64,000 bases of DNA from Bacteroides salyersiae WAL 10018 = DSM 18765 = JCM 12988 (GTDB lineage Bacteria; Bacteroidota; Bacteroidia; Bacteroidales; Bacteroidaceae). Made by a program: the position numbers and the translations under genes. Within the stretch, counting starts at the first letter, position 1. Every line of letters begins with the position of its first letter. The stretch is from contig NZ_KB905466.1 of assembly GCF_000381365.1 (NCBI RefSeq), positions 2,067,207 through 2,131,206 on the forward strand, written 5' to 3'. This document shows, one piece after another, positions 63,039 to 64,000 of the stretch. A model generated the notes under the pieces. It was not told the origin of the DNA. It searched no databases and was given only the letters and a program-made list of their open reading frames with translations.

Positions 63039-64000
63039 TTAAATAATTTCTGTAATTTCATCACGTGTCTTAATCTCCCCACACGCCAAAGCTTGCACAA
63101 GGATATTTCCAATAGCAGTGGCCTCAACAGGACCTGCATACACCGGAATGCCCAATGCTTCTTCCGTCAGGCGGTTGAGAAGGCGGTTACGACACCCTCC
63201 CCCTATGATATGAAGTTGGGTAACAGGTGACGGTAACAAGCTGTTTAACTGAGTGACTCCTTGTTTATAACGTTGCGCGAGCGATTTAAGTATACAAAGA
63301 ACATATTCACCACAAGTTTTTGGTACGGCAAGGCGATGTTCACGGCAATAATCGGCAATTGCTTTCTCCATATTCAACGGACTTTGAAAGACCTCGTCAT
63401 CCACACGAATAATTGAATCGATTTCCGCATTCTCCGCAGCAGTTATCAGAGTTTCGTACTCCGTATCTTCGCCTCGTTCTTTCCACTGAGCTATAAGTTG
63501 CTGCAAAATCCACAAGCCTGTGATATTCTGCAAAAAACGGATTTTACCTCCCACGCCTCCTTCGTTGGTAAACCCTGCCAAGCGGGCCTCTTCGGTAAGG
63601 ATAGGTTCGTCTAATTCAACTCCAAGAAGCGACCAGGTTCCTGAACTCAGGAAAGCTTTTCGGGTATTAACACCACCGGTGACGGCAGGCACTGCAAATA
63701 CGGCGCTTGCAGTATCGTGCGAACCTACGGCAACCACATCGACCTCACCATTCATACCGATCTCTTCAGCAATATCGGCTTTCAGTTTTCCCCGTACGGT
63801 TCCGGGCATTACTATTTCTCCGAAAAGACGTTCGGGTAAACCCAAACTGTCTATTAATGGATAGTTCCAAGTACGCTTGCGGGCATCGAGCATTTCGGAG
63901 GTGGAAGCAATGCAATATTCATTATTTGCCACGCCTGTCAGAAAGAAACTGAAAAGATCGGGCATAAACAGCAACTTATCTGCAAGTTCCAATTGTACAT
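63039..64000 (-). CDS. fucK: L-fuculokinase/rhamnulokinase, FGGY family (5' end outside window)
   Basis: The frame is open through the right edge, so the N-terminus is missing; about 320 residues are visible. VGSHDTASAVFAVP carries the catalytic-base Asp of FGGY kinases, SSGTWSLLGVE and NITGLWILQQ are typical of the rhamnulokinase/fuculokinase branch, and IGGGCRNRLLNRLTEEAL is the C-terminal nucleotide-binding signature. The choice of fuculokinase over rhamnulokinase rests on the downstream fucP. It phosphorylates the ketose before aldolase cleavage. Confidence 0.8.
   Translation of the reverse strand, partial: VQLELADKLLFMPDLFSFFLTGVANNEYCIASTSEMLDARKRTWNYPLIDSLGLPERLFGEIVMPGTVRGKLKADIAEEIGMNGEVDVVAVGSHDTASAVFAVPAVTGGVNTRKAFLSSGTWSLLGVELDEPILTEEARLAGFTNEGGVGGKIRFLQNITGLWILQQLIAQWKERGEDTEYETLITAAENAEIDSIIRVDDEVFQSPLNMEKAIADYCREHRLAVPKTCGEYVLCILKSLAQRYKQGVTQLNSLLPSPVTQLHIIGGGCRNRLLNRLTEEALGIPVYAGPVEATAIGNILVQALACGEIKTRDEITEII

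Noticed and set aside
63014..63139. Longer form of the mutarotase-like protein
   Set aside because: The extension overlaps the kinase coding region and is unlike the family; the ATG at 63016 gives the normal family length.

Overview
The window is from a gut-type Bacteroidota, most likely Bacteroides or a close relative. The evidence is a SusC/SusD polysaccharide-utilisation locus, a one-protein hybrid two-component sensor of the HTCS type, many lipoprotein and SPI-type glycosidases (GH2, GH3, GH30, GH43, GH92 and a clan GH-D alpha-galactosidase), TAnnTTTG-like -7 elements, and the tail of an L-fucose operon in the Bacteroides order (kinase, mutarotase-like protein, fucP). No tRNA, rRNA, insertion sequence or CRISPR array was seen.

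Layout. 1-5.9 kb (+): the 3' end of a large plug-domain surface protein, then a GH2 beta-galactosidase-like enzyme and a GH92 alpha-mannosidase. 6.0-11.8 kb (-): an O-antigen-ligase/TPR membrane protein, a membrane-anchored LuxR-type regulator, a lipoprotein with a Cys/Ala/Gly-rich hydrophobic tail, two small membrane proteins and a transglutaminase-like lipoprotein. A cluster of TAGACAA motifs lies between the regulator and the Cys-rich protein. 11.9-28.7 kb: a glycan locus without SusC/SusD. An HTCS gene is translationally coupled to a GH43 gene, followed by a seven-bladed FG-GAP propeller protein and a GH2-fold protein (all -). Divergently (+) lie a protein with three CBM6-like modules and a 1434-residue GH2 fused to a second copy of the FG-GAP/Fn3/C-terminal-domain unit. 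29.2-30.6 kb (-): an AbiEi/AbiEii toxin-antitoxin pair. 30.7-31.5 kb: broken small genes. 31.5-39.8 kb (-): an RHS locus with a C-terminal-domain protein, a first RHS/YD protein, a second RHS protein ending in a metzincin-type protease domain, and a lipoprotein that may be its immunity factor. 39.9-60.6 kb (-): a large PUL encoding a GH-D alpha-galactosidase, IPT/NHL lipoprotein, SusC, SusD, DUF1735/DUF4361-type lipoprotein, GH92, GH30, two GH3 with PA14 domains and a sialate-O-acetylesterase-family enzyme. 61.2-64 kb (-): fucP, an L-fucose/rhamnose mutarotase-like gene and the 3' end of a fuculokinase gene, followed by an unusual double hairpin.

How it fits together. The SusCD PUL is probably one transcription unit, with an internal terminator-like hairpin after the SusE-position gene that could set transporter and enzyme levels apart. 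Its enzymes (alpha-galactosidase, alpha-mannosidase, GH30, GH3) suggest a mixed glycan, possibly a fungal wall galactomannan/beta-glucan; this is inference. The HTCS locus likely secretes modular enzymes and binding proteins carrying type-IX-like C-terminal domains. The most unusual items are the split RHS metalloprotease-toxin locus with its decayed gene remnants, the FG-GAP unit present both free-standing and fused to GH2, and the Cys-rich-tail lipoprotein cluster with its putative LuxR-type operator.
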